Assembly (NCBI RefSeq): GCF_024166365.1
Contig: NC_064831.1
Coordinates: forward strand, 53,507,768 to 53,571,767
DNA length: 64,000 bases
Direction: 5' to 3'
DNA from: Elephas maximus indicus
Taxonomy: Eukaryota > Chordata > Mammalia > Proboscidea > Elephantidae
Under the pieces are notes generated by a model, which saw only the letters and a list, made by a program, of their open reading frames with translations, was not told the origin of the DNA and did not search any database. Both the position numbers and the translations under genes were made by a program. Every line of letters begins with the position of its first letter. Positions within the stretch are counted from its first letter, which is position 1. Shown one piece after another: positions 1 through 12,700 of this stretch.

Positions 1-1452
1 AACAGCAGTGTTTTGGGGGGCTGTCAGCCATCCTCTTTGTGCTTCTGCAGCCTGAGAGGAGGAGAGTCAATGCCATATAAACTGAGCATGCCATAAACCC
101 TGACAGGACGTCTCTGTTCTTTATTTTTCCTTCCCTCTACATTTTCCCCCTCACCATTACACCTTTCTCATTTTCCTTCTTCTTGGAAACAAATCAAAAC
201 CCCCAACTACCGAGCATCCTTTATGGTCATCAAACTGTGGCCAACCACAAACACCCCACACAAATGGGGCACCTGAAAGAGATTCGAACCACTAAGCGGT
301 GGGCCTGGGGGCCCCCAGACTTCTTCACTTCCCTGGGGTCTTACCTGGGTCTGACGCTGCCGCTTGGACTCTGGTGCTGCTTCAGCTTTCGTGGGCTCTT
401 CTGTGCAATGGTTGTCAATTTTTCGTTTTTCTTTTTTTAAGCTTGTGAAGGACTTTTGGACGCAATCTAGTTTTGGTAGCGAATATTCATAGTGTTGCCT
501 ACCTCTTCCCCCATCACCTTTCAGGGATTTAACTCTCAACGTTGCTTACTACTGTATGTTTTTCATTCGTTGGGAGAAATTAATAGCTTATAAAAACTTA
601 ATAGCATTGCTACTCAGCCTCAGATTACTCACTTATAAACAGGATTGTTGGAATAAGTGTAAAAGTGCTTTGTAGAACAACAATGCATCTTATAAATGTA
701 ACGTGGCATTAGTATTCACAGAAAGCTTGAAACAATTGAATGCTGATGATGACTGTCTTACCAGTGATTTCCCCAGTTTGGTCTGGTTGCTTGACTCTTC
801 CAACAGACATCACTTGAAGATATCTTCACAACTAGGCGGACAGATGCACCACATTTTACATTGCCTTCCGATTTCCTCCGTGGACTGGACTTGGGGACTA
901 AGACCGAACTGAAATATGGTCAAGATACATGAATGCAGAGGCCCCCCAACTTGCAGCTCCGCATGTTGAGGGTGGGTTGAAAACATTGTTGCATGTATTA
1001 TTTTATTTTTTATTACCTTGCCTACTTCCAAAAAGTATTTGAGGGAGCTTTAACCAAGACACACAGATAATCAAATCATTAAAATATTGGTAAGACAATA
1101 AGTCATATTCTGAAGTCATGGCAATAATTGTCACTGGGGGGAGAGGGAAAGCCACGGAAGAACGGTTGCTGTAGTTGAGTATTCAGTTCCGCTCCTTGCT
1201 TCCTGGGAGTCAAGGTAAAGCCGGGGTATGATCAATTAGCTCTCAAACTGAGTGTACAAATTTGTCAGGAGAAATCAAACTTTTTTCTCATCCTGAACTT
1301 GAGAGTAAAGTAGGGGTCTATAATGGCTAGTGAACAGTGGGAATGGAGCAGTTTTATAAAATATGCATACAAATGTAAATGGCCATTTCTTGTATAAAAT
1401 GTGAGTCAGGATCAACTTGACAGAAATTTTCTTTTTTTAACATAAGTACACT
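1..1452. other. Upstream DNA with no recognised feature
   Basis: I see no exon of a known gene, RNA gene or dated repeat here. Short open frames (for example at 183-440) have no conserved-looking protein. It could include distal sequence from the upstream neighbour (RAB8B in human), but nothing in the sequence proves this. Confidence 0.4.
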
Positions 1453-1617
1453 GGAGCCCTGGTGGTACAATGGTTAAGAGCTCTGCTGCAAACTAAAAGG
1501 TCAGCAGTTGGAATCCACCAACCTCTTCTCGGAAACGCTGTGGGGCAGTTCTCTGCCCTGTAGGGTCACTATGAGTTTGAATTGACTTGACAGCAAGGGG
1601 TTTCGGTTTTTTTTTTT
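1453..1617 (+). repeat. AfroSINE
   Basis: Head GGAGCCCTGGTGGTACAATGG, a tRNA-like GTTAAGAGCT box, and a tail with GGTTTCGG followed by a T run. About 165 bases, upstream of APH1B. Confidence 0.9.
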
Positions 1618-2057
1618 AGTTATAGAGTATATTATGCTTCTCTGAAGCCATTTCTGCATGAAGTGAAAGTAGTGGGGTTGCATTTGATAACTTTGTTTCA
1701 GGATCAGACCAAGAGAATCCCTCTAATAGTGGACCAGACTGCATCACCCTGAACTGTTGTCTCAACCTGAGTTTTGACAGGTACCAGACAACAGACAATT
1801 CAAAATGGCAGGCCCTGGTTATATTAAAGCCTTGTTTATTCTGTGGAATAAGTGGAAAATTATGTGTTTTAGGAGGTCAAAGATGACATTTTGCCATACA
1901 AATAAAAACTGTAGTTGTATTATTTGAAGGCCCATGTTCAGAAATGGGTGGCAAAATATCTTCAGTCAGGTCTCCAATTTGTCTACTGGTGTTTGTCTCT
2001 TCCATGTTGACCCTCCGAGAGCTTCATTCATCATGGGTATTAAAGAGTAGGGGTGGC

Positions 2058-2133
2058 TAACACATAGCACTTACCTGTGCCTGGCTCAATCCTCAAAATA
2101 ACGTCGTGAGGTAAGTAGTGTTACTGTGCCCCT
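2058..2133 (+). repeat. MIR fragment
   Basis: Core-SINE-like text with CACTTACCTGTGCCTGGC then AATCCTCAAAATAACG and TGAGGTAAGTA, typical of the MIR central region. It lies directly before an AfroSINE. Confidence 0.6.
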
Positions 2134-2136
2134 TTT

Positions 2137-2300
2137 GAGGTCCTGGTGACACGATGGTTAGGAGCTCAGCTGCTAACCAAAAAGTTGGCAGTCTGAATCC
2201 ACCAGCTGCTGCTCCATGGAAACTCTACAGGGCAGTTCTACTCTGTCCTATATCGCTATGAGTCAGAATCGGCTCCACGGCAACGGGTTTGGTTTGCTTT
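2137..2300 (+). repeat. AfroSINE
   Basis: Diverged head (GAGGTCCTGGTGACACGATGG) and a clear tail (GAATCGGCTCCACGGCAACG then GGTTTGG). Confidence 0.85.
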
Positions 2301-3014
2301 TCAACATGCAGAAAAATCTATCTTAGATGCGAATGACCAGGAAACTCAACCTTCTGACTTTACTTTTTAAAACCCTCAAATCTTGTTGAATTAATACAAA
2401 GTAGCAGATGTTTGTAAATACTTTTTAAGTTATTTCATTTAACAGATTTTTTTTTTTTTAGTAAGCTAGTCTAGGTGCGGAGAATACAGCAAAGAGCGAA
2501 ACAAAGCCTCTGACCCTCCCGGAGTTTATATATTGATGGAGGGGGCTCGTAAGAAGTAAACAGGCTTCTGTTACTACTGTCACAGGATGGCCAGAGAATG
2601 TCTGAAAAACTTCTTCAAAGACTTGGAAAAAATAAAACCACTTTACCAAAACAATCTTTAGAAGGACAGCTTCTTCCACCATTTCGTCCTTTTACCATCA
2701 GTGAGTTATCTCCCGGGACACCGTTATCCCAGCCCGGGATAATGGAGCGTGGAGTTTTTGGAACCATGCAAATGAAAATGTGGTTTAAAAAGAATCCTTT
2801 ATTAAAAATGGAATCCTGCCGCAGTCCTGCGTTAAATCGGTATTTTGGTTGACCCGGAATCTTCCCCAGTTTTCAGGGCATACGGCTTCTGTGACCCGAT
2901 GAATGTGCAAGAGGCTGGGGCTTGGGCCCTGAAGTCGGCAGGGGTCTGCCTCTGCATCAGGACCTGCACCGGGGGACGTTTCCACTGAAGGTCGCGCGGT
3001 GAGGCAGCGGCTCC

Positions 3015-3212
3015 CTGCACCGCACCGCCCCCGGCACCGCCCCACGCCTGTCACCGCCCCCGGCACCGGACCGCCCCCGGCACCACACACCGCCCCCTGC
3101 ACCGCCCCGACCCGCCCCACCCCCGGCACCGCCCCCGGCACCGCACCGCCCCCTGCACCGCTCCTCCCCCAGCACCGCCCGGCTCCTGCACCGCCCCGAC
3201 CCGCACCCGTTC
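3015..3212. repeat. GC-rich simple/minisatellite array (CACCGCCCC units)
   Basis: Imperfect repeats of CACCGCCCC, CCGGCACCG and CTGCACCGCCCC run for about 200 bases. They lie just upstream of the GC-box repeats and form the upstream part of the APH1B CpG island. Confidence 0.8.
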
Positions 3213-3344
3213 TCACTCTGACCGCGCCCGTCTGGGTCCAGACCTGCTCCTATCCCCACCCCATCCCAGGGACCGTCCCCGCCCCACCCCGCCCAGAATT
3301 TTGCACCGCCCCTTCACTGCTCCGCCCCCTGCGCACCCCTCGCC

Positions 3345-3513
3345 CGTCTCCGCCCCGCCCCGCTCATTTGCCCCGCCCCCTCCAGCTCCCGTCTCCGCCC
3401 CGCCCTGCTCATGTCCCCGCCCCGCGCGTTTGCCCCGCCCCCTCCAGCTTCCGTCTCCGCCCCGCCCCGCTCATGTCCCCGCCCCGCTCATTTGTCCCGC
3501 CCCCTCCAGCGCC
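3345..3513 (+). repeat. Three tandem GC-box units in the APH1B promoter
   Basis: Three consecutive units begin CGTCTCCGCCCCGCC and end in CCCCCTCCAGC plus two or three bases. They are 3345-3389 (45 nt), 3390-3451 (62 nt) and 3452-3513 (62 nt); a fourth start is at 3514. Units two and three carry an extra CATGTCCCCGCCCCG block. Each unit holds several CCGCCCC boxes, so the array multiplies Sp1-type sites next to the start of transcription. Confidence 0.85.
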
Positions 3514-3597
3514 CGTCTCCGCCCCGCGCCCGGCTCTGGCTGCGCCCGCGCATCTGGCGTCCCTAACGGGGAGCCCGGGTCCGCTTCCGCGGTCGCC

Positions 3598-3710
3598 ATG
3601 ACGGCGGCCGTGTTTTTCGGCTGCGCGTTCATTGCCTTCGGGCCTGCATTCGCCCTCTACATCTTCACCATCGCCACCGAGCCGCTGCGCATCATCTTTC
3701 TCATCGCCGG
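3598..3710 (+). CDS. APH1B: APH1B coding exon 1
   Basis: The ATG sits in the context GCCATGA, and the exon codes for residues 1-37 plus two bases of codon 38. It holds the first membrane segment and the loop ATEPLRIIFLIAG. The donor is GG|GTGAGG. The exon follows directly on the GC-box repeats, so the 5' UTR is probably short. Confidence 0.96.
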
Positions 3711-6700
3711 GTGAGGCGGCTGCGCCGGCAAGCCCGGACGCCGAGACCCTGTCCCCGCTGGGCACCCCTACGACCCCTGGCGTCCGCACCAGACCGCTCG
3801 GCCCTGTGGGGCTTGGGAGGGGAGGGGGTCGGGGGGAGCGGAGGCCCCGCTTGCCGGGCCCCTTGGCCTCCTCGGAGGGGCTGCGGCGCTGAAGGAGCGC
3901 GTACTGCGGGGTCCTTTTGCCCGGGGTCCATGGGTGGGCTTTAATGGGTCGTGAAGCCCCTAAAATTGTGGATGAATTCATTCTTACGTGCGTTTTTCAT
4001 TTTTCTGGAGAGAAAGTCCCTAATTTCTCTCAGATTCACAAAGGTATCTGTAATCGCAACAAGGCTAAGGCCACAGAATCTAGCTAGGGCCGTAGTCTCC
4101 CACCCTGCCCGTTAGAATCACCTGGGACCCGGTCCCTTCAAACACGGATGCCCAACGCCTACCCCAGGTGAACAGACTCAGGACGCTGGGGCCGTGAATC
4201 CGGCTTCCCGTGTGTTTTAGGTTCCCAGGTGATTCAGGTGTGCTGCCAAAGGGTAGAGACCTGTGAAAACACCGAAACACGTGACCGTGCATCTTTCCCG
4301 GAGTTTAGTAAATACCGGGCTCTGGTGCGAATGTGGCCGGAATCCCAGTTTTCACTTGTCTGGCAGCTCTTCCAGGGGCACACGCCGACCTCCCTCCCTC
4401 CCTCCCTCCCCGACTTTGAGTCTGGCTTCCAAGCTGGGCCAGGGAGTCCCACCTTTTCTCAACTGCAAGTGCTGCATTGGCTGTGTCAGTTTATGAAATA
4501 ATAGGTTTGAGAAAAGGTTTGTAAAGCTCGTTGTGATCTTTAGAGTCAACATGGGTTGTTACAAAAACCAAGCCTGGATAACTGATCTGGAGCAGAGCCC
4601 AGGTTTTCACCTTCTGGATTTTATACCAGTCATTCTATTAATAGATGTGTAGACATTTTTCAGGAGCCCTGGTGGTCCAGTGGTTAGCGCTTGGCAGCTA
4701 AATGTGAAAGGTTGGGGGTTCGAACCCACCAGCCAATCAGCGGGAATCGACCGGAGGGCAGTGGTTTTGGTTTGGTTAGACACTTTCCTGGAAAGGACAC
4801 TATTACATTTGCAGGTATCTGACCATTAAATCAATAATTTTTGGTAGCTTAATGATATAAAAATTGCAGTAGCCACTGGTGGTGTATTTTATTGTTTTGG
4901 CACATCCTTGATGGGCGGAGCATTGATGAGGAAAAGTAGCAAATCGTTTTCCAGTCTGACAGTCTTTGGCAGATCGAGTCTGCTGATGTACTTGCAAATA
5001 GCATGGTCACTGAAGAAGAGTACTAGAATCCCATGTTCCTCTCAGACCACATGGGGAGTAGGAGCCACTAACCTAGAGCATCACTCCCCCCACCCCTCTC
5101 CAGCCCTGGTGGCATTAGTGGTTAAGAGCTCAGCTGCTAACCGAAAGGTCAGCAGTTCAAATCCACCAGCCTCTCTTTGGAAATCCTATGGGGCAATTCT
5201 GCTGTATAGGGTCACTATGAGTCGGAGTTGACTAGACAGCAATGGGTTTGGGTTTTTTTGGGGGGGAGGGCGGTTCTTAAAGAGTCAGGAAATCTGTTCT
5301 TTTAAGCAAGATTTTTCTCTTTTTAAACCATTATTAATACTGTACTTAATGTTTACTTGTAACTTCCCCCCCCCCTTATTATCAGAGCTTTCTTCTGGTT
5401 GGTGTCTCTGCTGCTTTCCTCCCTTGTTTGGTTCATCGCGGGGACCATTACTGGCCACAAAGATGGACCAGTACAGAAATACCTGCTCATCTTCGGGGTG
5501 CTGGTCTCAGTCCTTATCCAAGAAGCCTTCCGGTTTGCATATTACAGGCTATTAAAGTAAGTTGAACATCTGCTTTGCCGTTTTTCCCCCCAGATAGATT
5601 TGAATTACAGTTTAGTAGTTCAAGACATTAGTGTGGTAGTTGAGGGCCCATGCCTCCTTGCATAATTCCAAGGCAAGGTATTGATACATTTTCAGCCTGA
5701 AAATATTGACTATTAACCTGTGGACATTCCTTCCCTCATTCATTCACATTTCTTGAGTATCTGCTCATTGCCAGGCACTATCGTAGGTACTGGGGATACA
5801 TCAGTGACTAAGAGACAGAATCCCTGCCCCCATGGAGCTTATATTCTAGGGGGAAGAAATAGACAACAAATGAATTAACAAAAAAAATACATTATATGTT
5901 AGAAGCAATAAAAGCTGTGGAGAAAATATAAATTAGGGAATTAGTCATTAAACAACAGAAACAGTTCCGGTACTCAAGGTTGTTAGAATTTATATCTACT
6001 TCTCTTTGCTACCACCTAAGACAAAAAATTATTATGGAGATTACACCTATCATTATTTTGACTGAATTAGGGCAATATAGGGGTTCATTTTATAATATTT
6101 CATATGGTTTCAAATCTATAATAGAAAAATGTTTAAAAACAAGAAGCCTTGGTATAAGCTCCCTTTTTGGGCCAAAAAGTAGATCATCTGTGGAGCATGA
6201 GAACCTCACATGAAACCACTGCTTGGAGACACCACTTGAACTTGGACAGTATTTTCTCTCAGGCAGTCACGAGGCTGGCTTGATTACGTAGTAATAGTTA
6301 GTTAGTAGCTGACTGACCCACCATCTTCTATCTTTTCTGCAAACGAGGTAATTAAGGCTGTCTGGGATTTCACAGATGTAACCAAGACAGAACCTCAACA
6401 GCATCGCTCATGATCAGCTTCTGATCATTCGTTCTTGCCAAAATGCTAGGCCCTCTGTGTTTTTTACTTTTCACAGCAGATGATTGGATTCCTTTTTAAT
6501 AATGAGGCAATTTAACTTTCACATTGAAAGCTAGGGACACATTGCTTAGAAGCAAAATTCATATCTTAGAAAAGGTTTAAAAATGAAATTCCCATTAGTT
6601 CCTGGAAATATTAAAGAGCAGCACGTATGAAAGATAACGTTTAAATTTCTGAAAGAATGCAACATCCCTAACAGATGGACACCAGGCTGTGGCCGAACGT

Positions 6701-9700
6701 TTCTGGTATGCAGCAGTTACCGTCCTGCAATTTTAACTGAGGAATGTTGTTATGATGCTCAAAATCTGCCTACTCCTGCCTCTGCGCCCCCCCCGCCCCC
6801 GCACAAGCCACACAGGTCCATGAAATTTTTGCCACATGGTTGTTTTCATATGCCTTTCAATGCTAAATATTCCTCATTTCTTTACCAGAACCCCAGAAGA
6901 CGTGCATCAAATCTCTCAGTCTCTGCTCCCCTAGACATGCCCCTTTTGGTCAGTGCCTGATGTTTGCCTGTGCTCAGGAACTAACACAGTACTCTGCAGG
7001 CGGTGGTTGTGGATTGAACTATTTCCCCCCGAAATGGGTGTCAACTTGGCTAGGCTATGATTCTCAGTATTGTGTGGTTGTCCACCATTTTGTGATCTGT
7101 TGTGATTATCCTATGTTTTGTAAATACTAACTTCTCTGATGTCAATGAGGTAAGATTATAGACAGTTATGTTAACGAGGCAGGACTCAATCTATAGGACT
7201 AGGTTGTATCTTGAGTCGGTCTCTTTTGAGATATAAAAGAGAGAATCGAGCAGTGAGGAGGGAGACCTCACACCACCAAGAGAGAAACACTTGGAGCAGA
7301 GCACGTCCTTTGAACCTGGGGTCCCTGCACTGAGAAGCTCCTAGACCAGAGGAGGATTGATGCCAAGGACTTTCCCCCAAGAACTGACAGAAAAAGCCTT
7401 CCCCTGGAGCTAGCACCTTGAATTCAGACCTTTACCCTCCTAGACCGTGCGAGTAAATTTCTGTTTGTTAAAGCCATTCACTTGTGGTATTTCTGTTATA
7501 GCAGCACTAGGTGACTAAGACAGTGGTCTAACTAGTTCAGAGAGCCCTGGCCCTTCCCACCCTTAACTGGGCACTGTACTCTAATTGAATTGGGTTTTCC
7601 TGTCAGCTACACCATTGAGACATGTTGGCCTTGAATTTTCATATGTGATGGTTCTAATTTTGAAAAAAAACAATATTTCTAATATAGAATGCTGCAATTT
7701 AGAACATGGGTTTAGTAACCCTGTGGATTTAATACTTCCTAAAAATCAGAACAAGTAAGAAAAACGGTAGTTTTTCAAAGTTTATATTTAAAGAAGTTGA
7801 ATTTTTTTGTTCTCGTTCTTGGAAACACAATAATAAATGCAAACGAAGAATTTTCCATTTCAGCGAAATGGTCAGAATTACAAACACTGCCACTTACACA
7901 TCATCAGTCCTGTGTTCTAACCGTCAGGAACATGGAAACTGATCATGTTTTTTACTTTCTTACTTCCTAACCCTATAGAACAGAGTAGAACTGCCCCACA
8001 GGGTTTCCAAGGAGCACCTGGTGGATTCGAACTGCCAACATTTTAATTAGCAGCTGAGCTCTTAACTGCTGCGCCAACAGGGTTTCAGATGTTAACACTG
8101 AGAATTGTTAGTGTCACAGACGTTTCCTCCCACAAACTTACGACACAGAATGAGGAAGTTTATTAAACTTCTGAATTTGTCAGTAATATATTTGTGATAG
8201 TAGCACTTTGCTATACCAAATACCAAAAATCTTGGTCATTACTGAGCAATTTATATAAACTAGAAATCCTCCAAAATTTATTGATTCTATTACATTGATG
8301 CATTTGTTGATGGAAATTATTACTTTTATATATGTCTTATAAGCTCTAATTAGCCTTTAATTGTGACGGGTAAGTAAACATCTGTTTATTTAGGAAAATT
8401 GGGCATTCATGTTGGTTACTTCTCCAGAAAAAAAGAGTCACTTAAATTTCTGGCTGATGTCCTCTCTACCTCTTTTCTTTTTTTAAAAAAAATTACATGT
8501 GTGATTTTATTTTAGAAAAGCCAACGAGGGTTTGAAAGCCATAAACCCAGAAGAGACAACACCCTCTATGCGATTGCTGGCTTATGGTAAGTTAGGACTG
8601 GATGATGCCCTTAAAAAAAATCAGTCATTTTTATCTTTTGTACCTTTGTGGATTTCAAATAATATTTTTTTCTGCCTTGGCCTATTGGTACACATTGTTT
8701 ATTTTTCCAACTTTCCAATTTCCAAGGCCCTTATATATAGAAATGCAATTTCAGGTGAATGCTTATCTATATGTTTATTAACAAGCAACCAGGTTTGAAA
8801 GCTAGGTTTTTAACCTGTATACATTCCAGTTAAGGAGCCCTGGTGGTGCAAATGGTTAAGCGCTTGTCTGCTAACCAAAAGGTTGATGGTTTGCACCCAT
8901 CCAGTAGCTCTGTGGGAGAAAGTCCTGGCAATCTGCTTCCATAGAGATTACAGCCAAGAAAACCCTGTAAGGCAGTTCTACTCTGTCACGTGTGATTGCT
9001 GTGAGTCAGAATTGACTCAACGGCACCCAACAGCAACAACACTGTAGTTAACTAGCAGTTTCTAAGTGATGTATCTGCTGACTTCTCTGGGTGTTTACTG
9101 TGACTCCAACTGTACTAGGAGAACTCAATATTAACGCAGGTAACGCGTCTGCATATTTTTTTTTCAGAATTATGTTTAAAGACTGGGCCCTAGGTGGAGT
9201 CACTCAGTCTGGCCCAGGGATCACTCCTCAAAGTACATAGCCACACATCCAGCTCAGTTCCCACGCTTAGCCATCAGACTAACTGCAGACTCTGTCATAA
9301 GCCAAAGCTGGAGCTTCAGCCCCGTGTCTTTTCTCCATCACCTGTTTCTTCTGCCTTTCCAGAACTCCCTTTTCTCTCCTTTTTTATTTCTCTGCTAGGT
9401 TCCATCACGCATTTCCTTTGCTTTCCCCACCTCCTCTCTCCATCAGCCAGCCAGGTGCCACCTTTTCAGAGCCATCTTTCTAATGTTTGCCCTTTTCCCT
9501 TCAACCAAATGGTATTCCCCTGTCCTTGGAAATTTGATTTGAAGAGAAATCGTTGTGTGAAAAGGGTTGAACGGTGTGTTTTCTTTCTCTTCAGTTTCTG
9601 GCCTGGGCTTTGGAATCATGAGTGGAGTATTTTCCTTTGTGAATACCCTGTCCGACTCCCTGGGGCCAGGCACGGTGGGGATCCATGGAGATTCCCCCCA

Positions 9701-12700
9701 GTTCTTCATTCATTCAGGTAGGTGCTGGGTAGCTGTGAGTCTTCAGGTTTCTGGTCTGTCTGGATAACAACTTACAAGTTTTAGCTATTCAATCTGCAGT
9801 CTTTTCTCTGAAGCAGTTCAGGGTCCATTCTCATTTCATGAGGAGAACAGTTAACATGCAAAGGAGGCGACAGCTTCACCTCAGCAGGGCATCAAGGCAG
9901 GGCAGGAGCTGGGACATGTCTAAGTTACCAACTGTAGGGGAATTCACTGGCTTAGGAGTTCAGAGTTGTGTTATGTCTCTAAACGCAGAGTACTGTCTGG
10001 CACTACAAAGTGAAGGACCTAGGAAAATAAAAATTTTGATTAAAGTACTTTAGAATTTTAGAGTGGAATTTAGCTTACATAAAATTTATTCTGGTTTTAC
10101 TATACTAACGGTGTTGCCTGTATGGGTGAAATGTTAGCAGTGAATTTTTTTTCTTTTTGTACTTTAGGTGAAGGCTTACAAAACAAACTAGTTTCATATT
10201 AAATAATACACATATTGTTTTATGACATTGCTTAACAACCCCACAACATGTCAGCACTCTCCCTTCTCAACCTTGAGTTCCCTCTTACCAGCTTTCATGT
10301 CCCCTCCTGCCTTCTAGTCCTTGCCTCGGGGCTGGTGTGCCCCTTTAGTCTCATATTGTTTTATGGGTCTGTTTAATCTTTGGCTGAAGGGTGAACCTCA
10401 GGAGTAGCCTCATTTCTGAGCTGAAAGGGTATCCAGGGACCATACTGTCAGGGTTTCTTCAGTCTCTGTAGGTCCAGCAAGTCTGGTCTTTCTTTTCGCG
10501 TTAGAATTTTGTTCTACATTTTGCTCTGCTCTGTCTGGGACCCTCTATTGTGATCCCATTAGCAGTGAATTTTTGTAGGCTGTGTGCTTTTTCAGTATTC
10601 AGTAATACGTACACCCAGTCCTCACTCATAGACGTGGTAGGGTTCCAAAGACCAGGTCATTATGCGAAGATGAGCATTACATGAAGATGGAGGATGACCA
10701 CATCAGATCACAAAATGGTGAATGACTGCATCATTACATAAATTGTTTTTTAACTTCTGTTCACCTTCTCCGTAGTGCACTCTTGGCAGGCAAAGGCAGG
10801 AGTCTGGCTGAGCCCAGGGACTTGGGGATGCAGGGTGTCCCCTCTCACTCTTCTGCATGCCTCGGGGCTGGTGGGTGATGCACCTGCCGCATCAAGTCCA
10901 TTCCAGCCCCATCCTCCTTTTTGACCCTGTTCCCCTATTCTTCTCCCCTTGCTCCCAGCTCCTCCCCCACTGCGTCTCCCTCCTTCCTTCTACTCCCTGC
11001 CCCTCTCTGGCACACCGGGTTGGGAGAGCTAGTTTCTGCACTTGAGCCAGTACCAGAGCACGGCTCTACGGAGCCAGGTGAGTTAGCCATGCTGGAGGAA
11101 CCTGAGCACAGCGGGTGCAGGTCTGGGGCGGGACTGCGTGGGAGCACTGAGCTGGAGGCCAGGGGTCGTTCCTGTGCAGCTGCCCCGTTCCCAGACAGGT
11201 CGATCTGTGCCACCCAGAGCTGAGAGCTGCCACAAGCTGCCAGGGGCTGGGCACCTGTGCCACCATTAGGAGGTGAGTCCCAGGAGCCCAGGGCGCTTTA
11301 CCCACAAAGGCTGGGGCTGGTACAGGAGGAGGTCCCTGGGGGCAGGTGACACCAACTCTGGTTACGTCATTGCAGCCAGTGTTACCCTCGCCTCACACCT
11401 TGGCATTTGTTACATCAGACATAAGTCGTTAATAAGCCAAGTAGTCGGATAGCAGATTTTTCACTGTTCCTATACATGGGAAATGTCAGGTAACCAGATA
11501 GTTGATGAGCGAGGAGCAGGTGTATGGATCTTCAGTATAATCTCCAGCCTTTAATTTGTCATCCTGGCCCCTTTTCGGGATACACAGTGTAATGTAATCT
11601 TGAAATTGAGAATAAGGAAAAAATGATAATAGATAAATTGATCTTTTTTACCAAAGATGCAGTATAAAAGGACCAACTCATTTCAAACTGCTTTTTCATC
11701 CACCAGATAAAAATTAATGTCTTGATGCAGTGATCACAGATTTGAGAGTTGGTAATTGTCTTAGTTATCTAGTGCTGCCAAACCAGAAATACCAAAACTG
11801 GTAGGTTCGTCAAATTTACTTTCTCATTGTTTAGGAGACTAGAATTCTGAACTCAGGGCGCTGGCTCTAAAAGTCCAAATTCAGGGTGCCAGCTCTAGGG
11901 AAGGCTGTCTCTGTTGGCTCCGGCGGTCTTTATTCCCTGGTGATTTTCATATACCTTGGTATCTATCTTGCCCCAGCTCTGCTTGCTTAATCTGCAGCTT
12001 TTATGCCTCAAGAGAGATTGACTCAAAACACACCCTACACTAGTATTGCTTCATAAACATGACAAAGAAAACCCATTCCCAAATGGGATTATAACACAGG
12101 TATAACCCAACCCATTGTCCTTGAGTCTATTCCAAGGGGTTAGGATTTACAATATTTTTGGTGGCCACAATTCAGTCCATAATATACATAATTACCATAA
12201 GACTTCCTAAAATCTTAAAACCTGTTGCCATCAAGTTAATTTGGACTCACAGGTACCCTACAGGACAGAGTAGAACTGCCCTATAGGGTTTCCAAGGAGC
12301 AGCTGGTGGATTCAAACTGCTGACCTTTTGGTTAGCCGCCGAGCTCTTCCAGTGCGCCACCAGGGCTCCTCCATAAGACACGTCTTAAAAAATAGGAAGA
12401 AGCCCACTGTATTTCTCGTTATCACCACAAGATTGATGTCAGTGAAATAAGTGACCCCCTGCATGCATTCTTTAATTAAGTCACCTTTTATTTTACATTT
12501 ATGCTAAAGTAATTTCTTTCCTCAAGGATGTTACCCTCTAGTAGGGGAAATAAGACAAATGAGTAAACGAATAGTGAATCAGACTTTCAGTAAAGGTTTA
12601 AGATAATGTTAGAAAGGCTGTAAGGAAATAGGACCAATATTAAATGAAATTGTGTAGATAGTAGTTGCTCCGGTGATCCAGTGGCATCCTACGTGCTGCA

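Larger units (their letters stand above)
2980..3597 (+). promoter_or_regulatory. APH1B: APH1B CpG-island promoter and 5' UTR
   Basis: The sequence becomes very GC- and CpG-rich from about 2980 and stays so to about 3900, across exon 1. Many GC boxes (CCCCGCCCC, the Sp1/KLF site) lie within 250 bases of the ATG. No TATA box is visible, as is usual for a housekeeping CpG-island promoter. The exact transcription start cannot be read from sequence alone; it probably lies between about 3500 and 3590. Confidence 0.8.

Noticed and set aside
183-539. Opposite-strand frames of 85 and 110 codons in the upstream DNA
   Set aside because: No domain, signal or splice context; composition looks like noncoding DNA.
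2999-3714. Long proline/arginine-rich open frames on both strands around the CpG island
   Set aside because: GC-rich repeats lack stop codons in all frames; the only coding text here is APH1B exon 1.
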